The notes beneath the pieces are model-generated. The model was given only the letters and a program-made list of their open reading frames with translations, made no database searches and had not been told where the DNA came from. Shown here piece by piece: positions 1 through 8,669 of a DNA stretch of 64,000 nucleotides. Each line of letters opens with the position of its first letter. Position 1 is the stretch's first letter. The stretch spans positions 1-64,000 of the forward strand of contig DATLJB010000031.1 of the NCBI GenBank assembly GCA_035539075.1. Reading direction: 5' to 3'. Source of the DNA: Dongia_B sp035539075. GTDB lineage: Bacteria > Pseudomonadota > Alphaproteobacteria > Dongiales > Dongiaceae. A program made the position numbers and the translations under genes.

Positions 1-855
1 GAAGGCATTGAAGGGGCTCATCGCCGCGCCGAGATCGCGCAGCAACGTGACCCGCGCCTTGATGATATAGGCGACCGGGCCGATCGGCTTCACCGCCTGG
101 GTCCAGACCGCGCCGTGATAGCTGGGATCCGGCTGGTTGAGGCCGGGGAAGCGGGCGGCATTGGCTTCCCAGTCGAAATTGCCGCCATCAATGATGGCGC
201 CGCCGATCGAGGTGCCGTGGCCGCCGATATATTTCGTGGTCGAGTAGACGATAATGGCGGCGCCATGATCGAAGGGGCGGCACAATATCGGTGCGGCCGT
301 ATTGTCCATGATCAGCGGCACACCCAGCGTGCGGCCGATATCCGCCACCTCGCGGATGGGGAAAACGCGCAGTTTCGGATTGGGCAAGGTCTCCGCATAA
401 TAGGCCCGCGTCTTGTCGTCGGTGGCGCGGGCAAAGGCCTCCGGATCCTGCGGATCGACAAAGCGCACCTCGATGCCCTGATCCTTCAGCGTATTGGCGA
501 ACAGATTCCAGGTACCGCCATAAAGATCGGTCGAACTGACGATGTTATCGCCGACCTTGGCGATGTTCTGGATGGAGAAGGCCGAGGCCGCCTGACCCGA
601 ACTGACCGCCAGGGCCGCAGCGCCGCCTTCCAGCGCAGCCAGGCGCTGCTCGAGCACGTCCGTGGTCGGGTTCATGATGCGGGTATAGATGTTGCCAAAG
701 CGCTTCAAAGCGAAGAGATCGGCGGCATGAGCGCTGTCATCGAACTGGAAAGAGGTCGTCTGGTAGATCGGTACCGCGACGGAGTTTGTCGTCGCGTCGC
801 GCCGATGACCGGCATGCAGGACGATGGTTTCCGGATTCTTGCTTTGTGCACTCAT
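1..855 (-). CDS. metY: O-acetylhomoserine sulfhydrylase (partial, 3' end outside window)
   Basis: PLP-dependent enzyme of the Cys/Met metabolism family that makes homocysteine from O-acetylhomoserine and sulfide. The first 285 residues are present; the C-terminus lies beyond base 1. Visible family features are PIYQTTSFQF near the N-terminus, YTRIMNPTTDVLEQRLAALE, the PLP-phosphate region VSSGQAA, the MDNT aspartate segment, and the PLP lysine in STTKYIGGHGT. The start ATG (853-855) is preceded by GAGGGAGG. The long NPKLRVFPI and GGNFDW segments favour the MetY type over cystathionine gamma-synthase or MetZ. A TTGACA hexamer lies upstream on the same strand (919-924), but I see no convincing -10 box. 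Confidence 0.88.
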   Translation of the reverse strand, partial: MSAQSKNPETIVLHAGHRRDATTNSVAVPIYQTTSFQFDDSAHAADLFALKRFGNIYTRIMNPTTDVLEQRLAALEGGAAALAVSSGQAASAFSIQNIAKVGDNIVSSTDLYGGTWNLFANTLKDQGIEVRFVDPQDPEAFARATDDKTRAYYAETLPNPKLRVFPIREVADIGRTLGVPLIMDNTAAPILCRPFDHGAAIIVYSTTKYIGGHGTSIGGAIIDGGNFDWEANAARFPGLNQPDPSYHGAVWTQAVKPIGPVAYIIKARVTLLRDLGAAMSPFNAF

Positions 856-1083
856 AATTTCGCCTCCCTCAGCCGCGATATGCAGGCAGCCGTCATCGGT
901 GCCGACCTGACTGCCCGCTGTCAAGCGAGCAATCCGTTACAACCGTAGCAAAAATCTTGCGACAAAGCGCCAGGAAGGCCGATTTGCGGCAAGACTTGAC
1001 GCCGCCTGGAGGGTGGTCGAAAAGACCCGCCGGGAAGAGATATTCTCCGCCCGCATTAATCTTTTGAATCGGAGCCGAGCGCC

Positions 1084-2106
1084 GTGACCGAGTATCTCCA
1101 GCTTTCCGAGACCGATGGCGTCGGAACGATCACCTTCAATCATCCCGAAATTCTCAATGCCCTCGGCCTGGAAGAGGTGACCGCCCTGGACAGCCAGTTG
1201 CGGCGCTGGCGTTCCGATGAGGGCATCACCGGCGTCATCCTGCGCGGCGATGGATTTCGCGCCTTTTCCACAGGCGAGAACCTGAGCGAGATTCAGGACG
1301 CCCTGGCGGCCGGCGACGACGCGCATCTGACGGCGCTGCAGCGCGGCACGCACCGCCTGGTGCAGCTCTGGGCAAGCTATCCGAAGCCGACCATGGCGGT
1401 GATGAACGGTGTCACCACCTGTCTCGGTGCCGCCCTGGCCATGGCCGCCGACATCCGCGTGGTGACGGACCTGACATTGTTCTCCTTGCCGCAGTGCCGG
1501 CTGGGTCTCGTGCCCGATGCCGGCAGCGCCTTTTATCTGGCGCAATGCCCCGGCCAGATCGGCCTGTTCCTCGCCCTGACCGGCATGGAGATCCGCGCGC
1601 CCGGCATGTTGCATGCGGGCCTCGGCACGCATTACGTGCCGCCCCAGGATGTTGACTGGGTCAATTTCAACAATATCGAGGATCTCAGCCAGCCCTTGAC
1701 CAACCGGCCTTTGGCGGTGATCCAGCCGGAAATCGATCGTTGTTTCGGCCAGCGCTCGGTCGGCGAGATCGAGACCGTGCTGTCGGCCCGCGCGGAACAG
1801 GGCTTCCGCGATATCCTGAACCAGCTGCGGCGCGGCGCGCCGATGGCTTTGGCCTTGACCTATCGGCATGTCGCGACCGCCGGGGGCCGCTCGCTGGAGG
1901 AAATCCTGACGGAGAGCTACCGGCTGAATCGCCGCCTGATCACGGGCAGCGACGCGAAGGAAGCGATTCGCGCCATCGTCGCCAACCAGGATGGAGCGCC
2001 GTCCTGGACAAGCCAGGCAACCGACACGGCGGAACTGGAGCGCCATTTTGTCGCACTGAGTGCCGAGCCGGAATTATATTTCGAAAAAACGCATAAGTTC
2101 AAATAG
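1084..2106 (+). CDS. Enoyl-CoA hydratase/isomerase family protein, 3-hydroxyisobutyryl-CoA hydrolase-like
   Basis: Crotonase-fold protein of 340 aa, the length of 3-hydroxyisobutyryl-CoA hydrolase (HIBCH, valine degradation) rather than the ~260 aa of plain enoyl-CoA hydratases. HIBCH-like segments are LFSLPQCRLGLVPDAG, FLALTGMEI and HAGLGTHYVP. Canonical HIBCH has a catalytic Glu-Asp pair eight residues apart (PE...PD); here the Glu position is Gln137 while Asp145 is kept, so the hydrolase activity is uncertain. The oxyanion-hole region reads CLGAALA. It starts at GTG with a weak GGAGCC upstream, and is followed at 147 bp by an LdtR-like regulator. It could instead be a crotonase of another specificity. 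Confidence 0.75.
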   Translation: MTEYLQLSETDGVGTITFNHPEILNALGLEEVTALDSQLRRWRSDEGITGVILRGDGFRAFSTGENLSEIQDALAAGDDAHLTALQRGTHRLVQLWASYPKPTMAVMNGVTTCLGAALAMAADIRVVTDLTLFSLPQCRLGLVPDAGSAFYLAQCPGQIGLFLALTGMEIRAPGMLHAGLGTHYVPPQDVDWVNFNNIEDLSQPLTNRPLAVIQPEIDRCFGQRSVGEIETVLSARAEQGFRDILNQLRRGAPMALALTYRHVATAGGRSLEEILTESYRLNRRLITGSDAKEAIRAIVANQDGAPSWTSQATDTAELERHFVALSAEPELYFEKTHKFK

Positions 2107-2252
2107 TTGGTTGAGTTTCTACAGCTATGATGCGAAGTTCGTTGGTAAAATAACGTGAAATTAACCACTTTTTTACAGCAAATCCCTATCGTCGATCTTG
2201 AGTAATAGGGGATTGGCCATGGGGGTCGCTCTCTGACGTCGGAGTACTTAGG

Positions 2253-2714
2253 GTGAAAAAGGCCTATCTGGAGACGATTTCGCTGATCGAACGCCTGCAC
2301 CGGGAATGCCTCGAAGTCATCAAGGCAGATCTCGATCGCCAGGGGATTCGCGATCTCAACAACGTGCAGGCGATGATCCTGTTTAATATCGGCAAGGATA
2401 CCTTGTCGGTGGGCGAACTGACCAATCGCGGCTATTACCTCGGCTCGAACGTCTCCTATAACGTCAAGAAGATGGTCGAGAACGGCTATCTGATGCAGGA
2501 ACGCTCGACCCATGATCGCCGCGCCGTGCATGTGCGCCTGTCGCCGAAAGCGCTCGAGGTCTGCGACCGGATGGATGAGATGTATGACCGGCATCTCAAG
2601 GCGATGACCAGCGAGATCGCCACCCAGGGGGATCTGGAAGCGATCAACACCACCCTGCGCCGCATCGAGCGCTTCTGGGCGCATGGGCTGAGCTACGCGC
2701 TGCGGACGGCCTGA
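2253..2714 (+). CDS. ldtR: MarR-family winged-helix transcriptional regulator, LdtR-like
   Basis: Small regulator of 153 aa that closely resembles LdtR of Rhizobiales and Liberibacter. The N-terminus (KKAYLETISLIERLHRECLE), the central NNVQAMILFNIG and the recognition region RGYYLGSNVSYNVKKMVENG are all LdtR-like. In studied species LdtR controls L,D-transpeptidase and envelope or osmotic stress genes and responds to small aromatic ligands; no L,D-transpeptidase gene lies next to it here, so its targets are unknown. The start is GTG at 2253 with GGAG at 2241-2244. It ends in a strong hairpin terminator. The MarR assignment is firm; the LdtR subfamily call is from recognised sequence pattern. 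Confidence 0.82.
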   Translation: MKKAYLETISLIERLHRECLEVIKADLDRQGIRDLNNVQAMILFNIGKDTLSVGELTNRGYYLGSNVSYNVKKMVENGYLMQERSTHDRRAVHVRLSPKALEVCDRMDEMYDRHLKAMTSEIATQGDLEAINTTLRRIERFWAHGLSYALRTA

Positions 2715-2753
2715 CGCTTGAATACGGCGGTTGCACACCGCCTGGCGGCAAAG

Positions 2754-2778
2754 AAAAGAGGGGCGGCGCCCCTCTTTT
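2754..2778. terminator. Bidirectional intrinsic terminator
   Basis: A perfect 11-bp stem (2754-2764 with 2768-2778) and a 3-nt GGC loop. A-rich and T-rich arms give a U-tract on either strand, so it can end both the rightward ldtR transcript and the leftward transcript of the enolase-superfamily gene. Confidence 0.85.
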
Positions 2779-2834
2779 GCTATGCAAGGTTTTGAACGGT
2801 GCCGGCACGGTGCCGGGCGCCATCGGCGCGGGGA

Positions 2835-3944
2835 TCAGGCGATCCGCGTCTTCTCCAGCATCTTCTCGTCGAGCGCGTAGCCCAGCCCCGGCGCTTCGCC
2901 CAGGCGGATCCAGCCGTCCGCATCGACCTTGAAGGGCTTCTCCATCATGAAGTCGCGCCGTTCCAGGCTCCATTCCGGCGGATCGTAGGGGAATTCCAGG
3001 AAGAGGCCGTCGGTCAGCCCCGCCGTCAGATGGGCATTGGCGACGACACCCATGCCGTTGGTCCAGGTGTGCGGCGTGAAGGTGATGTTGTGCTCGGCAG
3101 CCAGCATGGCGACGCGGCGCAGGCCGGTGATGCCGCCGACCAGGGCGGCATCCGGCTGAAGAATATCGAGCGCCCGGTTCTCGATCAGCATGCGGAACTC
3201 ATAGAGCTCGCGCGTCATCTCGCCGCCGGCGATGCGGACATCGACCATCTGGCGCAGCTCCGCCATGCCTTTGTGGTCGCCGCGATGCAGCGGCTCTTCC
3301 ATCCAATAGACATCGAGGCGTTCGAGTTCGCGGGCGACCTTGAGGGCGTCCTTGACGGTCCAGGGTGTGGCCGTGTCCCAGGACATGCGCCAGCCCTGAT
3401 TGCAATCGACCATCAGCCTCAGCTTGTCGCCGACGGCCTTGCGCACGGCCTCCAGGGCCTTGATGTCGTCGCGCCAGTCGCCGCGATGGAAACGCACCTT
3501 CATGGCCTCGAAGCCCTGGGCCAGGAAGCTCTGGGCCAGATCGGCCATTTCGCTCGGCGTCCGCAAGGTGCCGGAAGAAGCATAGGCGCGGATCTTGTCG
3601 TTCATGCCGCCGATCAGGCGCCAGACCGGCTGGTTGGTGATCTTGCCGGCGAGGTCCCAGAGCGCGAGATCGAGCGGCCAGCAGCGGCCGTAATGGAAAT
3701 TGATGTTGTTGATGACCCGGTAGTGGCGCTCGATCGCCAGGGGGTCCTGGCCGATGAAGAGATGCTCGTGGCCCGGGAAGCCGACCATCATGTCGCCGGA
3801 AGCCACGCCGACCAGCCCCTCGTCGGTCTCGACCCGGGTGATCACCGCATCGAAATGCGTGCGCGGCCGGGTGTCCCAGCTGGCCCGGAACGGCGGGTCC
3901 ATGGGCAAGCGGTGATGGCTGATGCGGATATTGGTGATTTTCAT
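2835..3944 (-). CDS. Mandelate racemase/muconate lactonizing enzyme family protein
   Basis: Enolase-superfamily enzyme of 369 aa, probably a sugar-acid dehydratase or epimerase acting by proton abstraction next to a carboxylate. The metal ligands are visible as Asp in LMVDCNQGW, Glu in YWMEEPL and Glu in IAGGEM. The Lys-x-Arg pair (MKVRFH), the Asp in ILQPDAALVGGITG and the His in FTPHTWTNG form the base residues typical of the mandelate racemase subgroup. The N-terminal capping domain spans about residues 1-120 and the barrel 130-350. The gene stands alone, followed by a terminator. Substrate cannot be told from the sequence; acid sugars such as galactarate or fuconate are usual for this subgroup. 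Confidence 0.85.
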   Translation of the reverse strand: MKITNIRISHHRLPMDPPFRASWDTRPRTHFDAVITRVETDEGLVGVASGDMMVGFPGHEHLFIGQDPLAIERHYRVINNINFHYGRCWPLDLALWDLAGKITNQPVWRLIGGMNDKIRAYASSGTLRTPSEMADLAQSFLAQGFEAMKVRFHRGDWRDDIKALEAVRKAVGDKLRLMVDCNQGWRMSWDTATPWTVKDALKVARELERLDVYWMEEPLHRGDHKGMAELRQMVDVRIAGGEMTRELYEFRMLIENRALDILQPDAALVGGITGLRRVAMLAAEHNITFTPHTWTNGMGVVANAHLTAGLTDGLFLEFPYDPPEWSLERRDFMMEKPFKVDADGWIRLGEAPGLGYALDEKMLEKTRIA

Positions 3945-4059
3945 GGCTGGACTCTTTGCCGGGACATCAAGGACGCGCCACTCTGCCTGCGTCCCGCATG
4001 CTTTTCCAAGGCCATTTTCTCAAGCGCCTATGACCTGCCGGTATCGGCGTTACCGGCTG

Positions 4060-5994
4060 CTAATAGCCCCACAGATGCTGAAGCGCCACCGCGCCATGGG
4101 CATTGGTCGTCACCAGCTGGCAATTGATGTCGGCGTCGGCCGATTTCACCATCAGACCGCCGACCTGGCCTTCCAGGAAATCGCCGAGATCCGGCAGCAG
4201 ATCCTGCAGCCAGACGAGGCGGCTGCAAAAGGCGGGCAGGGTAAGCATTGCCTCGCGCGTCGCCCCCGCCAGATGGCTGACCACGATCTTGATCCGGGCG
4301 GGCCGGTCATAACGCAGTGAGCCGCTGCCGTTCACCAATGCCAGACCGCTGAGATAGCCATCGCCATGGCGCACGCGGCCGACCAGGTTGCTGCGGCCAA
4401 TGATGCCGTTCGCGGGGCTCAGCCAATGCGGGAAGCCCTCGATGGCGACGCCGAGATTACGCCAGCACGATTGGAATTCAGTGACGTCGCGATCGCCAGT
4501 CAGGCGATCCTCGATCACCAGGTCGGGCAGCAGCTTGTAGCCGGCGCGGGTCTGCCCGTTCTTCAGCCAATCCGGAGAGACGATCGCGAGCCGCGTCGCC
4601 GCGGCAATGGCAGGCTCGACCCCGGCCAGAAAATGCTCGGGAAAACTCGGCCCTGCATGCGCCTTGGCATAGGGCAAGCGGGTCAGAACCTTGCCGGCGG
4701 CATCGAAGAGATGCAGGTGGAAATGCGTGCAGGGCGGGTTGGCGCTATCGCAATCGAAACCGAAACGGAGCCGGTTTGCCGCCTCCAGAACCGGGACCGG
4801 ATGCGGGTCGATGATATAGCCGGCCTTGCTCAATTGATTGATACGCGCCGCCTCTTCCGCCGATTGCGGCATGTCGCGGCGATCGGTCCAGGGCACGCTG
4901 ATATGGTGATTGCCGGACAGACTGCCGCCCGTCTTCGCTTGCCGGTCAAAGGCAAACCAAAAAGAGCCGCCGTAACCCTGGTAACGGCAGCTGACAAAGC
5001 CGCCTTCAGCGCCGGCAGCGGGCGTCAGCCGCACTTCCTGCAGATAGGCGGCGAGATCGCGATCCTGCCGGTCCAGCCGCACGCCATCGCTGGTTTCGAT
5101 GATCGAACCCGCCACTTGATTGCGATCGAAATTCGGCACGGTCAAGGCGATCTCGCCCTCTCGCACCAGGCCTGCCGACAAGCGGAATTCTTCATTCCGC
5201 TCCGGCTTGCGGTTGAATTCATGGGCGCTGTGCAGCGTCGTGAAGGAATGTCCCCAGAAGACGTCGCCGCACAGCCGCATGCGGTAATGGCGCCCGCGGG
5301 TAAGAGCCGGATGCTCTACCGTCGCCGCAAGGGCGGCAGCATATCGCCGTTGCGGGAAGAAATCGGACAGTTTGAGCAGGAGCGATTGATTGGGTTCCAG
5401 AACGCGATAGAAATGCTTCTCATCCGGCCCATGATAGACGGTGACTTTGAATTGCAGCGGATCGCGAATTCCGAAAAACTGTTCAAAATGATTGAACAGC
5501 AGCGCCTCGCCGTCATCGGCCTCGATCGGCACCGGCAATGTGCCGCCGCAGAATTCCCAATTGTCCGCCACCCAGTGCACCGGCAAGGAACGACCGGCCT
5601 GCTGCACCTGCAGAACCTGCTGCAGCGATTGACGCCAACGTGTCAATACATCTGCGCCGCCGCATAAGATGACGTCCGTCGCCGACAAGTCGGTCTGCTC
5701 CAATAATGAAGCGCCGCGCTCGACATCGCGAAAATCGGTCGATACCCAGCCCAGTTTGCAATCAGGCAGGGCGGCCGTTGCCAACTCAAAAAAAGCTGCA
5801 TTGCCATTGATACAGATTTGCTGCGGGCCGGCCGATTTCAGAGTCGCGCCGACTTCGGCAAGAGAACGGGAAATTGCTGGATTGAACTTTCCGGCCGCGG
5901 ATTTGGAAGCTCGATCACGCGGCTTGGCCGGTGGCTTTGCGCCCAGGCGCAGGATGGTCTTAATCGGTGAACGCCAAACCGAAGCCCTACTCAT
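4060..5994 (-). CDS. Unknown 644-aa protein next to glycan genes
   Basis: I do not recognise this protein. It is soluble-looking, with no signal peptide or membrane segment. The first ~45 residues are basic and low in complexity. Residues ~50-180 (ICINGNAAFFELAT, VILCGGADVLTRW) look like an alpha/beta nucleotide-binding-like region. The rest is rich in Gly, Trp, His and Phe with beta-sandwich character (GHSFTTLHSAHEFN, HFHLHLFDAAGKVLTRL) and ends in HLWGY. It is divergent from an FkbM methyltransferase across a 220-bp gap and close to a GT-B-like glycan protein, so a role in surface polysaccharide or glycoprotein decoration is a guess from context. The start ATG at 5994 has only a weak ribosome binding site. 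Confidence 0.6.
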   Translation of the reverse strand: MSRASVWRSPIKTILRLGAKPPAKPRDRASKSAAGKFNPAISRSLAEVGATLKSAGPQQICINGNAAFFELATAALPDCKLGWVSTDFRDVERGASLLEQTDLSATDVILCGGADVLTRWRQSLQQVLQVQQAGRSLPVHWVADNWEFCGGTLPVPIEADDGEALLFNHFEQFFGIRDPLQFKVTVYHGPDEKHFYRVLEPNQSLLLKLSDFFPQRRYAAALAATVEHPALTRGRHYRMRLCGDVFWGHSFTTLHSAHEFNRKPERNEEFRLSAGLVREGEIALTVPNFDRNQVAGSIIETSDGVRLDRQDRDLAAYLQEVRLTPAAGAEGGFVSCRYQGYGGSFWFAFDRQAKTGGSLSGNHHISVPWTDRRDMPQSAEEAARINQLSKAGYIIDPHPVPVLEAANRLRFGFDCDSANPPCTHFHLHLFDAAGKVLTRLPYAKAHAGPSFPEHFLAGVEPAIAAATRLAIVSPDWLKNGQTRAGYKLLPDLVIEDRLTGDRDVTEFQSCWRNLGVAIEGFPHWLSPANGIIGRSNLVGRVRHGDGYLSGLALVNGSGSLRYDRPARIKIVVSHLAGATREAMLTLPAFCSRLVWLQDLLPDLGDFLEGQVGGLMVKSADADINCQLVTTNAHGAVALQHLWGY

Positions 5995-6214
5995 TATTCC
6001 AGTCCAATGCCACAGCTAAAGACCGTGCTTGATTGCCATTTGCATTGGCATTGCCGTTTGGTTCTCAAACAACCGATCTAATTTCCCCGACTTGGAGCCC
6101 TACGCGAATTTCATAGGGCCAGCCCCAATGCACGAAAAACGGCTTGGTAAATGCCAACCCGGACAGTATGAAGCAGATAAGATGAGAATGTAACATGAAA
6201 TCCAAGAGGGTGCC
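5995..6214. other. Divergent intergenic region
   Basis: A 220-bp region between two divergent genes (unknown 644-aa protein and FkbM methyltransferase). It must hold promoters for both, and is AT-richer than its flanks with short TTGCATTGGCATTGCC-like iterations near 6037-6055. I cannot place a firm promoter or operator. Confidence 0.4.
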
Positions 6215-7225
6215 GTGACCGTGTTACCGCAATTCCTGGCCAAGCAGTTGCTGGGGAACAAGCTCAAATGCGTCGATGTCGGGGCACGCGGCGGCTTGCA
6301 GGGCAGTTGGGCCAGGTTTCGCGATTTCATTGAGACTGACGCGCTCGAGCCAGATCCCGCTGCCTGCGCGCGGGAGAAGAATGCCGACCGGCCAGGTGAA
6401 CATTGGTTTCCCATCGGCTTTGCCGGCACCTCCGGCAAGCACTCGTTGTACGTCCTCGGTAAGCCTTCCGGATCATCGCTCTATCCGCCCAATCCGCCGG
6501 TGATCGGCGAGTTCGCAACCGCGAGCTACCGTCGTCTGGACAAGGTCGTCGAAATCGATGCTTTGTCCTTTTCCGATTTCATTCGCCAGGAGGCCCGGCC
6601 TCTGCCCAATCTCATCAAGCTCGACACGCAGGGATCTGAACTCGACATCCTGCGGTCGCTTGAAGATGCACATTGGCGCGATCTTTTGGCGGTCCAGACC
6701 GAGATCGAATTTATCGAGATGTATAAGGGGCAGCATCTCTTCGCCGATGTGGATCAATTCATGAAGTCGAAGGGCTTCATCCTCTACGATCTGTTGCCGG
6801 TGCGAAGCTACCGTTCAGGTGGCGACGAAACGCATTACTATCTCAAGAAATACCTTGGTATCGGGCGAAACCGGCGCGACATCAGCTGCCGCCTCATTGC
6901 CGGGGATGCTTTCTATCTGCGGCCGCTGCCGGAGATTTTAGCCGCCCGCGATATCGGTCTGTTCAGCAAGGCCTTCCTGATCCTGCTCATCTACCGCTGC
7001 CTGGACGAAGCATTGTGGCTGGCCGAGGCGGGACATCAACAGGGCTTGCTGAACCAGGCGGATCTCGATGCCGCCATATCGTCCATCCGCGCTGTCGCGC
7101 CGCGGCCAAGCCTGCGCCAGAGAACGGATGCTATCGGCAAGTGGGCCCGGAAGCTGTGCAGATGGGCTGGAATCGGCCAGGCCCGCAAGGCGGAGTACTG
7201 GCTCGATCGGAAATGGGACTACTGA
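6215..7225 (+). CDS. FkbM-family SAM-dependent methyltransferase
   Basis: A 336-aa protein with the FkbM methyltransferase domain in residues ~15-210. The SAM-binding loop is CVDVGARGGLQG, and the diagnostic post-motif LIKLDTQGSELDILRSL is present with the following QTEIEFIEMY. FkbM enzymes O-methylate sugars or small metabolites and are common in O-antigen, capsule and flagellin-glycan loci. The C-terminal ~120 residues are basic and helical, with no match that I recognise. The start is GTG at 6215, with AAGAGGG (6204-6210) correctly spaced. It converges on the GT-B-like gene at 7279, which also looks like a glycan gene. Confidence 0.85.
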   Translation: MTVLPQFLAKQLLGNKLKCVDVGARGGLQGSWARFRDFIETDALEPDPAACAREKNADRPGEHWFPIGFAGTSGKHSLYVLGKPSGSSLYPPNPPVIGEFATASYRRLDKVVEIDALSFSDFIRQEARPLPNLIKLDTQGSELDILRSLEDAHWRDLLAVQTEIEFIEMYKGQHLFADVDQFMKSKGFILYDLLPVRSYRSGGDETHYYLKKYLGIGRNRRDISCRLIAGDAFYLRPLPEILAARDIGLFSKAFLILLIYRCLDEALWLAEAGHQQGLLNQADLDAAISSIRAVAPRPSLRQRTDAIGKWARKLCRWAGIGQARKAEYWLDRKWDY

Positions 7226-7278
7226 TCTTCCAATTCGTGGCGGATGCAGTTCCGAAGGAAGCGCCGTTGCGGGCGCTG

Positions 7279-8538
7279 TTACCGCGATCCGGCTGCCTTG
7301 GCCACATAGTGGAGAATGAATTCTTCGACCGCCTGTGAAGCGGTGCCTTGCTGCGGCAGTTGCATATGACGGCTGAAGACCGCCCGGCGCTGCTCCCGGG
7401 TTCCCCGCTTAAGATCTTCGCCGGCGGCAGCACGCTGGAGCAGGGCGGCGAATTCTTCCGGCGATCGGGCGATGTGGATTACCTCGGCGATAGCCGGATC
7501 ATTCGGATCCAGCAGGAACTGGGACGGGTCGGCTTTCGGCTGTCCCCACCATGGAATGACCACGGCGGCATCGGTCAGCATGGCTTCGACCAATGCCAAG
7601 GAATTGTAGCCGATCACCAGGCGCGAGACCGGGAACAGTTCGAAGAGCGGCGTATCGTAGGTCAGCGCAAGGGCATGACCGTTCGGGACCTTCGCTGCAA
7701 TTTCCTCATAATCCGCGCGTTTCTTGCACTTGACCAGCCACGTGACACCTTTGCCTTTTTCGGCTGCGGAGTTCGCGGCGAACTGCGCCAGCACCTCGGA
7801 GAATAGGTCCTGCGCGCCGTAGCCAGGCAGATTGAACGTGACCAGGGTGACATACGTCTTTTCGCTGGCTGGGCGCGGCGCGATATTCAGCCAGCGGTCA
7901 TAGCGCGGCGCGCCCGTGACCCAGATGTCGTCCGGGTTGGCAACGCCCGGCGACATTGCCCGCTTGGTCGCATGGCTGAAGCAGGCAACGCCGCTTCCGT
8001 GGAAGCGAAACTTCGCATCGGCTATCCGCTGGTGCAGCCACGGCGACGTCCAGGGGATGGTGTAGTTTTCGCGCGACAGCACGAGAAACGGAATGCCCAG
8101 GGCCGCGCATCCGAGCTTGATAGCCTCGTCCTGCCAGTAGTCGAAATTTGCCGCCATGACGGCATCAATCCTGACTCTCCGCGAGGCATTGATCAGAAAA
8201 GCGCGGCCAAATGCCTCAAGCTTCCGCAGCAGCTCCGGATCGGCGCGTAGCAGGGCCGCAAAATATGTCTGCTGCCGCAAGTCCTCGGGAACCCAGGATT
8301 CCTGTGCCTTTTTTATTTTAACGGCGCTGATTGCGGCGAAATTCAGGTTGGTGTGGTTGCGCAATTCTTCGACATCCTTCGAGAATTGCGCACGGCGCGC
8401 GACCAGCACCGTCGGGCGACCGGGGATCACAGCGTCCCAGGAGATCTCCTGCGCTAACTTTCGCGCCTGACGTTGAATATCGTCGCCCGTGAAGGAGGCG
8501 ACGAGGCGTCGATATGCTTTCAGCGGCGAGGAAAACAT
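7279..8538 (-). CDS. GT-B-like surface carbohydrate biosynthesis protein
   Basis: A 419-aa protein resembling the CDP-glycerol glycerophosphotransferase/surface-carbohydrate group with a GT-B fold. It has an N-terminal half with AVMAANFDYWQDEAIKLG and GIPFLVLSRENYTIPW, then IWVTGAPRYDRWL, and a C-terminal donor-site-like half with TYDTPLFELFPVSRLVIGYNS and VEAMLTDAAVVIPWWG. The same layout (GNPRWD, then a TGVEAIAL-type element) occurs in the protein encoded at 58110, so the two are probably distant paralogues. No signal peptide or membrane helix is visible. Donor and acceptor are unknown. An alternative is a family of unknown enzymatic activity with only the fold in common. Confidence 0.65.
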   Translation of the reverse strand: MFSSPLKAYRRLVASFTGDDIQRQARKLAQEISWDAVIPGRPTVLVARRAQFSKDVEELRNHTNLNFAAISAVKIKKAQESWVPEDLRQQTYFAALLRADPELLRKLEAFGRAFLINASRRVRIDAVMAANFDYWQDEAIKLGCAALGIPFLVLSRENYTIPWTSPWLHQRIADAKFRFHGSGVACFSHATKRAMSPGVANPDDIWVTGAPRYDRWLNIAPRPASEKTYVTLVTFNLPGYGAQDLFSEVLAQFAANSAAEKGKGVTWLVKCKKRADYEEIAAKVPNGHALALTYDTPLFELFPVSRLVIGYNSLALVEAMLTDAAVVIPWWGQPKADPSQFLLDPNDPAIAEVIHIARSPEEFAALLQRAAAGEDLKRGTREQRRAVFSRHMQLPQQGTASQAVEEFILHYVAKAAGSR

Positions 8539-8615
8539 TCAAACCATGCGGTGTCGTTGATCTGCATGTCCTTAGAGGGATGCGGCGCTTATTTCCAGCC
8601 CTATCGCCGAGAAGC

Positions 8616-8655
8616 TTGCCCGGAGAGAGGCGGTAACGCCGCCACTCTCCGGCAA
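8616..8655. other. Large imperfect hairpin in an intergenic gap
   Basis: The outer arms (8616-8627 and 8645-8655, one bulged base) and the inner arms GGCGG/CCGCC form a hairpin between the gcdH stop and the GT-B-like gene. There is no T-tract on either side, so it is either a weak terminator for gcdH or an mRNA-stabilising stem. Confidence 0.45.
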
Positions 8656-8669
8656 TCACGGCTGCTGCC

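Noticed and set aside
856..1083. SAM-responsive riboswitch upstream of metY
   Set aside because: Alphaproteobacterial met genes often have SAM-II or SAM/SAH switches, but I found no matching conserved core in the 228-bp gap.
2799..4127. 442-codon + strand frame opposite the mandelate-racemase-type gene
   Set aside because: Composition-driven shadow; the - strand gene has full catalytic motifs, and this frame has none.
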